DNA of 64,000 nucleotides from Armigeres subalbatus (taxonomy: Eukaryota > Arthropoda > Insecta > Diptera > Culicidae). Positions 19,670 through 31,970 of this stretch are shown in pieces; position 1 is the stretch's first letter; each line of letters begins with the position of its first letter. A model generated the notes under the pieces. The model searched no databases. It was given only the letters and a program-made list of their open reading frames with translations, and had not been told where the DNA came from. The translations under genes were made by a program, and so were the position numbers. The stretch spans positions 245,635,047 to 245,699,046 of the forward strand of contig NC_085141.1 in the NCBI RefSeq assembly GCF_024139115.2. Direction: 5' to 3'.

Positions 19670-22600
19670 CCCTTAGCCTAGCCCGGTAAACTAAACCACT
19701 TGGGACCTTCAAGTACTTCCCGATAGAGGCCACGGGGTGACTGAGTGCCTAAAACGCTCAACTATCGATTATTTGCAATAGTTGTCCTCTCCATATACCG
19801 GTGCTATGACAATTATGCGACTATTTCTCAGCCCTTAGGCTAGCCCGATAAACTAAACCACTTGGGACCTTCATTAGTACTTCCCTTGATGAGGCCACGG
19901 GGTGACTGAAGTCCTAAAACCTCTAACTATCGATTATTTGCAGGTCCTATTCCATATCGGTGCTATGCAATTAGACGACTATTTCTCAGCCCCTTAGGCC
20001 TAGATAAACTAAACCACTTGGGACCTTCATAGTACTTCCTTGATGAGGCCAGGGTGACTGAAGTGCCTAAAACGCTCTAACTATCGATTATTTGCAATAG
20101 TTGTCCTTTCCATATACCGGTGCTATCAATTGCGACTATTTCTGCCTATGAGCCTAGCCTGTAAACTAAACCACTTGGACCTTCATAGTGTTTCCCATGA
20201 GGCCACGGGGTGACTGAAGTGCCTAAAACCTCTAACTATCGATTATTTGCAATGTTTGTCCTATTCCATATACCGGTGCTATGCAATTGTGCGACTATTT
20301 CTCACCCCTTACAGCCGTAAACTAAACCACTTGGGACCTTCATATTTTCCCTTGATGAGGCCACGGGGTGACTGAAGTGCCTAAAACGCTCTAACTATCG
20401 ATTATTTAGAATTGTCCTATTCCATATGAGTGCTATGTCAATTATGCGACTATTTCTCAGCCCCTTAGGCCTAGCCGTAACCTAAACCACTTGGGACCTT
20501 CATAGTGTTTCCTTGATGAGGCCACGGGGTGACTGAAGTGCCTAAAACGCTCTAACTATCGATTATTTGCAATATTGTCCTATTCCATATACCGGTGCTA
20601 TGCAATTATGCGACTATTTCTCAGCCCCTTAGGCCTAGCCGTAAACTAAACCACTTGGGACCTTCATAGTACTTCCCTTGATGAGGTACGGGGTGACTGA
20701 GTGCCTAAACGCTCTAACTATCGATTATTTGCAATAGTTGTCCTTTCCATATGAGTGCTATGTCAATTTGCGACTTTTCTCAGCCCTTAGGCTAGTAAAC
20801 TAAACCACTTGGGACTTTCATGTAGCTTCCTTGATGAGGCCACGGGGTGACTGAAGTGCCTAAACTCTAACTCGATTATTTGCAATAGTTGTCCTATCTC
20901 CATACCGTGCTATGTCAATTAGCGACTATTTCTCAGCCCCTTAGGCCTAGCCGTAAACTAAACCACTTGGGACCTTCATGTACTTCCTTGATGAGGCCAA
21001 GGGTGACTGAAGTGCCTAAAACGCTCTAACTATCGATTATTTCAATAGTTGTCCTATTCCATATACCGTGCTATTCAATTTACTATTCTCAGCCCTTAGG
21101 CTAGCCCGATAAACTAAACCACTTGGACCTTCATAGTGTTTCCCTTGATGAGGCCACGGGGTGACTGAAGTGCCTAAAACGCTCTAACTATCGATTATTT
21201 GCAATAGTTGTCCTATTCCATATACCGGTGCTATTCAATTGTGACTATTTCTCAGCTTAGGCTAGCCCGTAAACTAAACCACTTGGACTTTCATAGTGTT
21301 TCCCTTGATGAGGCCACGGGGTGACTGAAGTGCCTAAAACCTCTAACTTCGATTATTTGCAATAGTTGTCCATCTCCATATACCAGTGCTATTCAATTGC
21401 GACTATTTCTATTATAGGCCTGGCCATAAACTAAACCACTTGGGACCTTCATGGTGTCCCTTGATGAGGCCACAGGGTGACTGAAGTGCCTAAAACGTCT
21501 AACTCTCGATTATTTGCAATGTTGTCCTATCTCCATATACCGGTGCTATGTCATTATGGCTATTTCTCAGCCCCTTCACCCTGTAAACTAAACCACTTGG
21601 ACCTTCATAGTTTTCCCTTGATGAGGCCAGGGTGACTGAGTGCCTAAACATCTAACTATCGATTATTTGCAATAGTTGTCCTATCTCCATATACCGGTGC
21701 TATGTCAATTGTAGCGACTATTTCTCAGCCCCTTAGGCCTAGCCCGTAAACTAAACCACTTGGACCTTCATAGTGTTTCCCTTGATGAGGCCACGGGTGA
21801 CTGAAGTGCCTAAAACGCTCTAACTATCGATTATTTGCAATAGTTGTCCTATCTCCATATACGTGCTATGTCAATTTGCGACTATTTCTCAGCCCTTAGG
21901 CCTAGCTAAACTAAACCACTTGGACTTTCTTGTTTCCCTTGATGAGGCCATGGGGTGACGAATTGCAAAACGCTCTAACTATGATTTTGCAATAGTTGTC
22001 CTATCTCCATATACCGTGCTATGTCAATTATGCGACTTTCTCAGCCCTTAGGCTAGCCGTAAACTAAACCACTTGGGACCTTCTAGTACTTCCCTTGATG
22101 AGGCCAGGTGACTGAAGTGCCTAAAACGCTCTAACTATCTCGATTATTTGCAATAGTTGTCCTATTCCATATACCGGTGCTATGTCATTTGCGACTATTC
22201 TCAGCCCCTTAGGCCTAGTAAACTAACCACTTGGGACCTTCATGGTACTTCCTGATGAGGCCACGGGTGACTGAATGCCTAAAACGCTCTAACTATCGAT
22301 TATTTGCAATAGTTGTCCATTCCATATACCGGTGCTATTCTTATGCACTATTTCTATTTATGGCCTAGTAAACTAAACCACTTGGGACTTTCATAGTGTT
22401 TCCTTGATGAGGCCATGGGGTGACTGAATGCCTAAAACGCTCTAACTATGATTATTTCAATATTCCTATCTCCATATACCGTGCTATGTCAATTATGCGA
22501 CTTTCTATTTAAGGCCTAGCCGCTAAACTAAACCACTTGGGACCTTCATAGTACTTCCTTGATGAGGCCACGGGTGACTGAAGTGCCTAAAGCTCTAACT

Positions 22601-24515
22601 ATCAATTATTTGCAATAGTTGTCCTATCTCCATATACCGGTGCTATGTCATTATGCGACTATTTCTCAGCCCTTAGGCCTATGTAAACTAAACCACTTGG
22701 GACTTTCATAGTGTTTCCTTGATGAGGCCACGGGTGACTGAGTGCCTAAAACTTCTAACTCGATTATTTGCAATGTTGTCCTATCTCCATATACCGGTGC
22801 TATGTCAATTGACATTATTTCTCAGCCCTTAGGCCTAGCCGTAAACTAACCACTTGGACCTTCATAGTGTTTCCCTTGATGAGGCCAGGGTAGCTGAAGT
22901 GCCTAAAACGCTCTAACTATCGATTATTTGCAATAGTTGTCCTATCTCCATATGGTGCTATGTCAATTGTGCATTTCTCAGCCCTAGGCCTAGCCGTAAA
23001 CTAAACCACTTGGACCTTCATTGTTTCCCTTGATGAGGCCACGGGTGACTGAAGTGCTAAAACGCTCTAACTATCGATTATTTGCAATAGTTGTCCTATC
23101 TCCATATACCGGTGCTATGTCAATTATGGACTATTTCTCAGCCCTTAGGCCTGGCGTAAACTAAACCACTTGGGACCTTCATAGTTTCCCTTGATGAGGC
23201 CATGGGGTGACTGAAGTGCCTAAAACGTTCTAACTATCGATTATTTGCAATAGTTGTCCTCTCCATATACCGGTGCTATGTTCAATTGCGCATTATTTCT
23301 CAGCCCCTTAGGCCTAGCCGTAACTAAACCACTTGGGACCTTCATAGTGTTTCCCTTGGAGGCCACGGGTGACTGAAGTGCCTAAAACTTCTAACTATCG
23401 ATTATTTGCAATGTTGTCCTATCTCCATATACCGGTGCTATTCAATTATGCGACTTTTCTCAGCCCTTGAGCCTAGCCCGTAAACTAAACCACTTGGGAC
23501 CTTCATAGTTTTTTATGATGAGGCCAGGGTGACTGAGTGCCTAAAACGCTCTAACTATCGATTATTTGCAATAGTTGTCCTATTCCATATACCGGTGCTA
23601 TGTCAATTGACACTTTTCCAGCCCCTTAGGCCTATGATAAACTAAACCACTTGGGACCTTCATAGTGTTTCCCTTGAGGCCAGGGGTGACTGAAGTGCCT
23701 AAAACCTCTAACTATCAATTATTTGCAATAGTTGTCCTATCTCCATATACCGGTGCTATGTCAATTATGACTATTTCTCAGCCCCTTAGGCCTAGCCGTA
23801 AACTAAACCACTTGGGACTTTCATGTGTTTCCGATGAGGCCATGGGGTGACTGAAGTGCCTAAAACCTCTAACTTGATTATTTGTAATGTTGTCCTATCT
23901 CCATATCAGTGCTATGTCAATTGACTATTTCTCAGCCCTTAGGCCTAGCCTGTAAACTAAACCACTTGGGACCTTCATTGTTTCCCTTGATGAGGCCATG
24001 GGGTGACGAAGTGCCTAAAACCTCTAACTATGATTATTTGAATGTTGTCCTATCTCCATATACCAGTGCTATTCAATTATGCGACTATTTCTCAGCCCCT
24101 TAGGCTAGCTGATAAACTAAACCACTTGGGACCTTCATAGTGTTTCCCTTGATGAGGCCACGGGGTGACTGAAGTGCCTAAAACGTCACTAACTCGATTA
24201 TTTGCAATGTTGTCCTTCTCCATATCCGTGCTATGTCAATTATGCGACTATTCTCAGCCCTTAGGCCTATCGTAAACTAAACCACTTGGGACTTCTATGT
24301 TTCCTTGATGAGGCCATGGGTGACTGAAGTGCCTAAAACCTCTAACTATGATTATTTGTAATGTTGTCCTATCTCACACCAGTGCTATGTCAATTGTGAC
24401 TATTTCTCAGCCCTTAGGCCTAGCCAGCTAAACCACTTGAGACCTTCATAGTGTTTCCTGATGAGACATGGGGTGACTGAAGTGCCTAAAACGCTCTAAC
24501 TATCGATTGCAATAA
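19670..24515 (+). repeat. Satellite array, ~30 copies, ~169-bp consensus
   Basis: Head-to-tail array of 4.85 kb. Each unit contains AAACTAAACCACTTGGGACC, TTGATGAGGCCACGGGGTGA, CTGAAGTGCCTAAAACGCTC, TAACTATCGATTATTTGCAA and CCATATACCGGTGCTATG. The full consensus is about 169 bp, but individual units are usually about 150-165 because of many 1-3 base deletions. A few sites vary by substitution and recur across units (CACGGGG/CATGGGG, ACCTTC/ACTTTC, AGTACTTCC/AGTGTTTCC). No ORF is shared in frame by all units. Transcriptional role unknown. Confidence 0.95.
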
Positions 24516-25487
24516 TACTTGAAGTCTAAATACTTAGGTGGATGTCAAATCAGGTTTGGTCCAATGGCCAATGTTTATTGCGGTCTTAGGACTATTCTAC
24601 GGTATTAACAAAATGTACAACTTTGTAAGAAATCAGTGTGACCAGAATGATGTACTTTTGTCTGAATTTCAAACTCATGGCGGTCATTGTATCTGTGAAA
24701 CTGGTTTTTGTATCCCATATTCAAATCTGATTTGGCATACTTAGTACTTTTGCTCATGGTGATGTTGATGACCACTTAGCAGTAATACCAAAATTAATAG
24801 GCAGAATACTGTCATACTCTGTTATTACAATACCAAACATATAAATTTATTATTCGTTGGGTATTATCCTTAGCATGTTATGCCTGAAGTTTTGCATATT
24901 AGTTTTTGGTATTTTACCTCTTTGCAATGCTAGTTCATATCAACTTCTGCTATCGAGGTCGTCACTCCTGCTCGGTACTCTAGTATGCTACCTCTATGTA
25001 TCACTGCAAAATTTTCTATTCTTAATAGTATTTTGGATTTTTGTTTCGATTAAATCGTTCTAAATTTAAAACAAAATATAATGTTTGTCGTTTCTTCCTC
25101 TTCCCATATAGCTGCGCGAGAAAGACATTATCACCTTTTGGGTGGATTAACTTCGGGACTCGCTTCGTTGTAAAAAGTACAACACCTTCGAAAAAGCTCG
25201 CTTGTCGTTCACAAGAGGGGCGGTCTGTATAGGTCTGCATGAGTGTCCAGGACTATCGTGTCCCGGAAGGTCAATCATTTTTTGTGGATCGATCCATCAA
25301 GTAGAGAATAATATAGAAAAGAATGATTGGGTTTCAGTTTTTTGTACTACATCCAATTTTTATTATTATTTATAATTTCTTTATTAATTAAACATACCTA
25401 TTAGATTTAATTAGCTCAACATTGCGGCAAATTTGAAGATTTGCGAGCATCTTGCATCGATGTACTATGCTCGAGGCACAACTGCTC
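24516..25487. other. Unassigned 970 bp before a sequence gap
   Basis: It holds short ORFs on both strands (for example 24538-24744 and 24857-25063, plus) with no recognised motif. No repeat ends are identified. Confidence 0.4.
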
Positions 25488-25512
25488 NNNNNNNNNNNNN
25501 NNNNNNNNNNNN
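25488..25512. other. Assembly gap (25 N)
   Basis: A run of 25 N. Whether its length is real or nominal cannot be judged. It lies beside the 3' end of the MCMBP pseudogene. Confidence 1.
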
Positions 25513-25669
25513 TGCTTGCCAGCTTTAAGCGTTTCGCCGATCATTTTGATTGCGCCACATCCGGTGCCAGGGAAAACAAAAGTTGTCTGCATGGAACAAA
25601 GTTTGAAAGAATTAAAGGCATAATTTATTCAAATGTAAAACCACCTTATTAAAAAAAGCGTATCTTACC

Positions 25670-27094
25670 GGAAGCATGCTTTTCCTTCACTCAGCACTAA
25701 CACAGGTACGTCAGAATTGAATTCCAGCTGATAAAATTGAAAGTTGTATTTGAGTTTCTGCGTTTTGATGAGAGTGCAATACTTTGAACTGCCTCTCGGC
25801 ATTTCCAGCTTACGGTCTGAAGTTTGGTCTCATCGAGCAGTAGATGCGGTGCGAGTGCAGCAATCCACCTGTCAATTTGTTTGTGGTGTAATCTTTTCTA
25901 GAAAGGTGTAATAAGAAGTTATGTGCTAGGAAAACAGCAACTCTTGCATACCATTCATTGGGTACAAACTGCATTGTATTCATATTCTCTAGCGTCAAGG
26001 AAAGTAATGGCTGGCTGGCAACAGAAGCTCCATAATTTCGTATAGCCCCTGGGTAATCGGCAACACCTCCGACGGGATGTTGCTTAGATTTAGACGAAAT
26101 GCCCTACGATTCGATTTCGTTCCGCACATAAACCGTCGATATCAAATGGCACAGTAGATAATCGCGCCACTTTATCCTCAAACAAACATTGTCAGAAGGT
26201 TTTGAATGTCTTTCAAATGTCGTTGGTCCCAGGGGACTCTGTGGATTCGCAATAAGGTTCCAGAAGTTAGTGTCGCAACTCTTGGAAACTGATGGAAACG
26301 AGGGATAAGAGAAGGCGGGGATTGGTGCCTGATGTTCGGACATTTCATCCTCGAATTCTTCCACCTGATCAGTGCTCCCATCCAGAGCTGGGTCAACGGA
26401 GAGAAATCCAACATCCACAAACTATTCAGAACAATCATCATAATTGAATAAAGCTTCACCAGACTTGCTTACTGGGTCGATCCGGGATGGGAGAGTTTAA
26501 CAGATACTCTGCTGATAGAAATTTTGATCCTTTCCGGAATTAGTGGTTTTCGATGAACAGGCTGCTGAACTGTTGTACTTTGTTCCACGGGAACATTGGT
26601 TTCTTGAACACACTCTCGCCTTCGCCTGATTCATCAGTTTCCATCATTTCGCTATCTTCACCGTGGGATCGCTTGGTCGAGACCTTCCGAAACTTGACCT
26701 TCACTATTTAACCGACTTGTTGAATTCATTTCTCTTCACATTCCAAGCCCAATAATTATACCGCTAAAATGACAAACATAGATCTCCGTTCTCCATACTT
26801 GTGCTTCCGGCTTGAAATCAACTGTTTCTCGTCCTTATTCATGGCCAAACATCCCGGTACTTGCACTCTGAACCTGATCAGCGATCCATCATCCTTCTTC
26901 CGCACACGTAGCGTTCCAAATAACATTGGGTCCTGCATGTCCTGAATCATGCCGCGAAAACGAACAACGCATTGTCCGACTTGTGAACGGAGTGCAGTTC
27001 AGCAACGGAATCTGGGAACGTATTTGCTGAGCTGCTCCAGGCATAAACTCTCATTGGTGGCAAAGTATTCCGGCGTCCAACTTGATAAATCCAT
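25670..27094 (-). pseudogene. MCMBP: MCM-binding protein (MCMBP), N-terminal and central part, frameshifted
   Basis: MCMBP binds the MCM helicase in the nucleus and helps assemble or unload it. The start at 27094 (ACCAAAATGG) reads MDLSSWTPEYFATNESL. A stop near 27000 is followed by VVRFRGMIQDMQDP, the family's most conserved N-terminal motif, then HKYGERRSMFV. Later frames give NSPIPDRPSKQ, VGFLSVDPALDGS, LLCHLISTVYVRNEI, TLENMNTMQFVPNE, DYTTNKLTGGLL and FNSDVPVLVLSEGK, all in family order. At least four frame changes or stops mean no protein. A donor-like GTAAGA after 25670 and acceptor-like CATGCAG at 25587 (83 nt apart) suggest it is not an intronless retrocopy. The C-terminus is missing here. 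Confidence 0.82.
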
Positions 27095-27419
27095 TTTGGT
27101 GACTTTTCTTGCACTATACAAAAGGAAACCACTTTCAAAAAGACTTCAGGAACAACAGCAAAAGGCACAAACGGAACCGATGGAAGTTGTTGATGTTTCG
27201 ATGATGGATAGCGAATTTATGCTGTGCGATTGCAGAACTTGCAGAAGCATGAGCAGAAGCGCGCGCTTTCCAAAACGTCACAACAAGCCAGGAGGGGAGT
27301 AAGCCTGTCATCCACGAACGAATCAAGCCTACCTAAGATGTATTATCCGGGCCTCGCGTTGGGAAAGGCGGCCACCATGCCACCCGCTTGGCAAGTGTAA
27401 CTTTTCGAACTGAATCTTG
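27095..27419. other. 5' flank of the MCMBP block
   Basis: A plus-strand frame (26949-27302) overlaps the pseudogene antisense and shows no recognised domain; I take it as chance. Confidence 0.4.
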
Positions 27420-27421
27420 TA

Positions 27422-27758
27422 TACGGAAGATAAATCAACCAAACTTGAGTTCAATATACGCATCTGAGAATATCGCAGAGAAAATTTACCAAATTTGAGT
27501 TTCTTTCTTTCCATGATTTACAAAACTAGAGCAAGATGCAAACACCTCACGAGGTTGCTCAGCCAATAACCAAGTTTGAGTAAATTAATATTCTCATTTT
27601 GGGTTGATTAAGTCCCTTTGGAAATTAAACTCAGCTTGGGTGATTGTTTCATGGGATTAAGGCAACTACCTAGTGCCAGAAGACATTTTACTCAAATTTG
27701 GGTTATTCTAACCAGTTTTGAGTGCAAACAACCCACTGGGTAGTTTTGGTTTTCAGTG
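27422..27758 (-). mobile_element. TIR element, copy 1 (partner at 47990-48367)
   Basis: Read on the minus strand it runs from CACTGAAAACCAAAACTAC at 27758 to a TATCTTCCGTA-like end at 27422. Internal CAAATTTGGGTTATT, CTAGGTAGTT and GCAAGATGCAAACACCTCAC-like blocks match the plus-strand copy at 48 kb. Flanks are TA (27420-27421) and TG (27759-27760). Confidence 0.75.
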
Positions 27759-28634
27759 TGGATATTGGTAACCACACACTGCTGACTAACGAAAAATTGT
27801 GGGATTGTTTATTTACATTTGCTTCATACTACATGCAGAGGAGGCGCGATGCACCGCATATTACCCCCCTGCAACAAGCTGCAGCATAAACTGTTATAAT
27901 GTTCTAACCAGGGTGGCCAGATAATGTTTTGATAAATCGGTAGCTTTGCCTGTAGAAAATAACGGTAGGTACTAGGGTACAATTAATAAATTCTATGATC
28001 AAATTTTATGTCGTTTATTTTTCGAATAATTTCATGTTTGTACAAGAATAATGAATCACCTGCTTTGAGCGTGCTTACAGCGGCACAGAAGGAGTTAACT
28101 TTCTGAAATCAGTATGGCGAAAGGCATCTACGGTTCGATTACTCAAAATTAAGCACCTTAATCGAAAAAATATTTGTAGGATAGTAGCGGACACCATCCT
28201 TCATCACCGGTACCAAATAGTTTTCATGAAAAGTTCTAATCTTGAGAAAACCTGCGTTAGATGTCTTTCGCCATACAAATTTCTGGCGGTTAACTCATGC
28301 TGGCTATTTTGCGCATATACTATAGCGCCGGGATGTGATGGCGGCGAGTAGAAAATCAGCCACTGCCAATAATGAATTGCCGCAAAACTTGTTTCACTCA
28401 TATTTCCGCTGTTTCCGGTTCACAAGAAGTATTTGCGCTATTCCACAACATCGACTACAGCTCTGATAGTTGTTATGCATTTCCCTGAAAATTCGAAAAC
28501 TGGTTACAGATAGCAAATAAAATAACTTTTAAATTATGCCGATTCCACCAATTTCTTTTTCTTTTTCACACACTCACTCTTATTTCAGGTTGATCGCCTT
28601 GTCGGGTTTTGTATGGCGTGTTACGAAATTAAAC
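27759..28634. other. Intergenic, no supported gene
   Basis: Short minus ORF 28204-28401 only. No recognised motif. Confidence 0.4.
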
Positions 28635-28637
28635 TGA

Positions 28638-28865
28638 GGGTCTGTCTCATTTGGAGAATTAAACTTAAAAGTGACAGTTGAAAATTAGCAAATAACCTGT
28701 CTATAAGAATGGCTGGTGCTACCAGCAATTCCAATAAGACATCGCTGCAAAATGATTCGATATCTGTCAAAAGTAATCTTGCTCTGTCAGCAGGATTATT
28801 CGATAATTATTGAAATGTCACTTTTGAGTTTAATTTCAGTTTAATTCTCCAAATGAGACAGACCC
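28638..28865. mobile_element. Foldback MITE GGGTCTGTC, copy A
   Basis: The left end GGGTCTGTCTCATTTGGAGA is the reverse complement of the right end. TGA flanks at 28635-28637 and 28866-28868. Copy B lies at 32584-32813 in opposite orientation, shown by the asymmetric centre: GGCTGGTGCTACCAGCAATT here against its reverse complement there. Confidence 0.88.
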
Positions 28866-28868
28866 TGA

Positions 28869-29792
28869 AACTACCAGTTGGTAACGCAGAGTTGTAGTTT
28901 TATTTTTCGAGCTTTTTTTGAAACTGGGTGGAATTTTGAAACGAGCAAACCATGCAAACTGTCATACGAAAGAGTTGTCGAAAGGAGATGCGCAATGAGG
29001 ACCTTGATTTGAAACTGCTCGACTGGTTTGTTGTAAATATGACCCGATTTGAAACTTGAATGAAACTGAGTAGTGTTTGTGTGTTTCTTATGATAGGCAA
29101 ACTCATTGTTGTTCGTATGCGAGGTGAAAACTACCACGAAAAATGTTAGTTTGGTTTGTTTTGGATTTTTGTAAAATTCAAACCAAGTTTTATTTTGTTT
29201 ACAACTGTTCGTTGCGGACACCAAGTTGTAGTTTGACAGCTATAAATTTTATAACATCAAGCAGTACCAAACTAAAACTGAATTTGCTACTGCAGCATTG
29301 GGACCTCGATATTGCGATTTGCAAATAAAATTAGCATTGCAGACAACCTGCAAGCAACTTGCACAGGAACGAGCTGTCAAAATTCATGCTGATTCGTCTG
29401 TTTTTTGTGTTATTCATTGGATTAAATTTTAGTTTGATGTTATCGGAGCAGTGGTGCTAACACGTTTTACTTACTTTCAGGGAAGTATGTCAAACATTGG
29501 CACTTTATTTATTAGTTTTATCATAGTTTCCTGTAAAAAAATAACTTTCTATCACAAGATTTTAAATGTGGAGTAAGAGCTCATTATATATTGCTTAAAT
29601 AGAATAACAAATCATTACGACTTCGATTATAACATAATCCTCTTGTAAGATAAATATCAGCAAACATCGATGTAAGATCTTTTGCATGTTTGTGCAACTT
29701 CGTGATTTGGGAACTCAACGCAAACTGCAATAAAATGTTGACATATAATGCAGGAAAAAAACATTTTCGGACAGCATGTTATACATATTGAC
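28869..29792. other. Intergenic, no supported gene
   Basis: Minus ORF 28871-29224 is AT-rich, Ser/Thr/Phe-rich and unrecognised. No repeat ends are defined. Confidence 0.4.
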
Positions 29793-29795
29793 TTA

Positions 29796-30061
29796 GGGCG
29801 AAGCCAGAGTAAAGCGACGTGCGATGACGCGACGCGACAGTGCAATTGACAGCCTGTTGAATTGTTAGGGTGAAGCCAGAGTAAACGCGAGTGCGATGCG
29901 AGCGACGCGAAGTGCAATTTGACAGCCTGTTGATAATGATTGTTATTCTTTTACGTGAGTCGCGTCGCGTCGCATCGCTCGTCGCGTTTACTCTGGCGGG
30001 CACCTTATTCTTTTACGTGAGTCGCGTCGCATCGCACGTCGCGTCTACTCTGGCGGGCACC
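29796..30061. mobile_element. Harbinger-like MITE containing a second copy of itself (outer)
   Basis: Ends GGGCGAAGCCAGAGTAAA (left) and the complementary ACTCTGGCGGGCACC (right), GC-rich with GCGACGCGAC blocks. TTA flanks at 29793-29795 and 30062-30064. Removing the nested copy and one TTA leaves 126 bp. TTA targets are typical of PIF/Harbinger. Confidence 0.9.
29868..30004. mobile_element. Inner copy of the same MITE, TSD TTA
   Basis: 137 bp, ends GGGTGAAGCCAGAGTAAA and ACTCTGGCGGGCACC, flanked by TTA at 29865-29867 and 30005-30007. It lies exactly in the centre of the outer element (GCCTGTTGAATTG before, TTCTTTTACGTGAG after). Its own uninterrupted centre is GCCTGTTGATAATG then TTCTTTTACGTGAG. 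Confidence 0.92.
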
Positions 30062-30064
30062 TTA

Positions 30065-31026
30065 GTGTTGATGTCGAGCAGTTATGGTTGAATCGGCCGA
30101 AAAGTATTTGATAACCGCAACGTAAACTGTGAAGCTATATCTTATATCGTAATAATGATTCTGACCATATAACATGTTGTTTTTTATTATGCGGGAGCGT
30201 TCATAATGCATCATGTAATTTCAAATGTGCCTTAAGAAAATGTTATGCTTTGTATTGCGATTTCACCAATTTGAAGAGTTATGTGTAGATTATGATTTGC
30301 CGCTTCTTTTCTCACACTCTCATTTCGGGTTGATCGATTTTTGTTACTGAAATTTACCCAATTATAACCCATTACTCGTTAGTCACATGTAAGCGTGTAC
30401 ACTAAATCGATTCCCGCCATGATTTGACGTCTATTTGTTTTCAGATTGAGCACTTACACACAAATATTATAAGCCATTTTATGAGACAGATTCGATCAGC
30501 TGATCGAAATTTTGAGTGAACGGCTCGGTCTTTGTTTTGGTAAATTGCATGCAAATCATCATCACGTCATCATCGTCATCATATTTCATTCCATTTTCGC
30601 AAATGTTCCTTGCAAAATGTAAATATTAGTGTTAGGTCTCCTGTCATTTGAGCTTTTAATAAAATGGCTTATACACGGAAAATCAAACTTTTTTGAGTGT
30701 ATTGAGTGTGAGAAAAAGATGACTGTGAGAAAAAAAATCTCGCAATTGACTTCTCCAAATGAATGGAGGTGCGTGACTTCGCAGTATTCCTGTCAATGTG
30801 TGCGTCTTCCTCAAAAGTGTTAGTGATATTTTTCGTAACAAGACCACCCACTTTTACTTTATATATTCTATACAGTGACGTTAGTGCGAAAACTGCTTGG
30901 AGAACTCATCATAAAGTGCAAAAAGCGCAATTGACCATGAAAATTTATTTCATAATGAGTTCTTTTGAATTTCAAATCCAAAACTTGTGGCAAATTTCCA
31001 AAAGGCAGAATTTATTATGACATTCG
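30065..31026. other. Intergenic; one MITE end at 30471
   Basis: AAGCCATTTTATGAGACAGA at 30471 matches the terminus of the MITE inside the copia LTR and is followed by the palindrome CGATCAGCTGATCG. No partner end is found. No gene. Confidence 0.45.
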
Positions 31027-31029
31027 ATA

Positions 31030-31408
31030 GGGGTGATTCAAATATGACGTCCATCACTTTTTGAGATTTCTAGATACCCCCTCTGTCACGCTTTTTGATA
31101 TCTACACTCACAAAAACTCCGATATATTCATGAGTCATGGATTTTTGCAATGGGGTAAATGCATTCTTTTTGAAATATATTTTATGCGCCCATGAATTAC
31201 ATGAGCGTTCATACATACTATCTATGTGGGTCATCGTATCCAGTGAATTTGTATGCATGGTATGTATGACATGATATGCATATTTCAAAATACATGGATT
31301 TTTGCCATGAGGTATGTGTCGATTTTCCTGAGTGTAGTATATGTAGTGTCACAAAATCTTAGACCCCCTCCCCCCCTAAAAGCTGTGACATCATTGTTGA
31401 ATGACCCC
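31030..31408. mobile_element. MITE with nested MITE, TSD ATA
   Basis: GGGGTGATTCAAATATGACG (left) against the reverse complement of the right end, GGGGTCATTCAACAATGATG. ATA flanks at 31027-31029 and 31409-31411. Same family as 6824-6975. A 230-bp element is inserted at 31105. Confidence 0.85.
31105..31334. mobile_element. 230-bp MITE, TA target, nested
   Basis: CACTCACAAAAACTCCGATA (left) against the reverse complement of GATTTTCCTGAGTG (right). ATGGATTTTTGC occurs in one arm and ATGGATTTTTGCC in the other. TA flanks at 31103-31104 and 31335-31336. Confidence 0.85.
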
Positions 31409-31417
31409 ATAGCCAAT

Positions 31418-31549
31418 AGGCCTTTTCATGTGACACTGCCAAGACTGCACTTGTTTACAACCGCTGAACAGGCCTGCAAGTCCGAAGCTGTCACTATAGA
31501 AGACTGAAGATTGACGATATCGCTGTTTAAACGTCTCGTGAAAAGGCCC
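31418..31549 (-). mobile_element. MITE GGGCCTTTTCACGAGACG, copy 1
   Basis: One end is AGGCCTTTTCATGTGACACT, the other the reverse complement of GGGCCTTTTCACGAGACGTT. It is an inverted, internally shorter copy of 31607-31954. Confidence 0.8.
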
Positions 31550-31606
31550 ATTTGCCTGAGTGTATGACGGTCATAGGTGCTTTTTCCTCAGTGTAGGATC
31601 CCTAAT

Positions 31607-31954
31607 GGGCCTTTTCACGAGACGTTTAAAAACAGCTGATTTTATCGTCAATTGCCAGTTCTTCTATAGACCAATGCAAGATCTTGACTTAACCTCAATT
31701 ATTTGACAGTTCACAGAGCTTGTTTATAGGGTGTTAGAATTAAAATCGATCAGCCGGAAATAAAAATCCGAAATTTTCGCTCAAAATCATTTTGATCCGA
31801 ATATTCTAGCGATATGCTTTAATTCCTACCATAAATCAATCACGAAAGACATCAATATTCTTAATTAATCGCAAAGCAGTTTTTCCGGAAGCTGCTCCAG
31901 CTGTTCAGCGGTTGTAAACAAGTGCAGTCTGGGTAGTGTCACATGAAAAGGCCT
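31607..31954 (+). mobile_element. MITE GGGCCTTTTCACGAGACG, copy 2, abutting the MCMBP exon
   Basis: Starts GGGCCTTTTCACGAGACGTT and ends GTGTCACATGAAAAGGCCT. Opposite orientation to copy 1, separated by 57 bp that carry two AGTGTA motifs. Its right end lies 16 bp before the MCMBP C-terminal coding sequence. Confidence 0.8.
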
Positions 31955-31970
31955 ATTGCACCCTGCACAG

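Noticed and set aside
20000..24500. Protein-coding ORFs inside the satellite
   Set aside because: Frames are not conserved between units and shift with each small deletion.
24538..25063. Two short hydrophobic plus-strand ORFs
   Set aside because: No motif, splice context or homology is recognised; length is within chance for AT-rich DNA.
26949..27302. Plus-strand 117-aa ORF with several Cys pairs
   Set aside because: It overlaps the MCMBP N-terminal coding sequence antisense; Cys spacing does not form a recognised finger.
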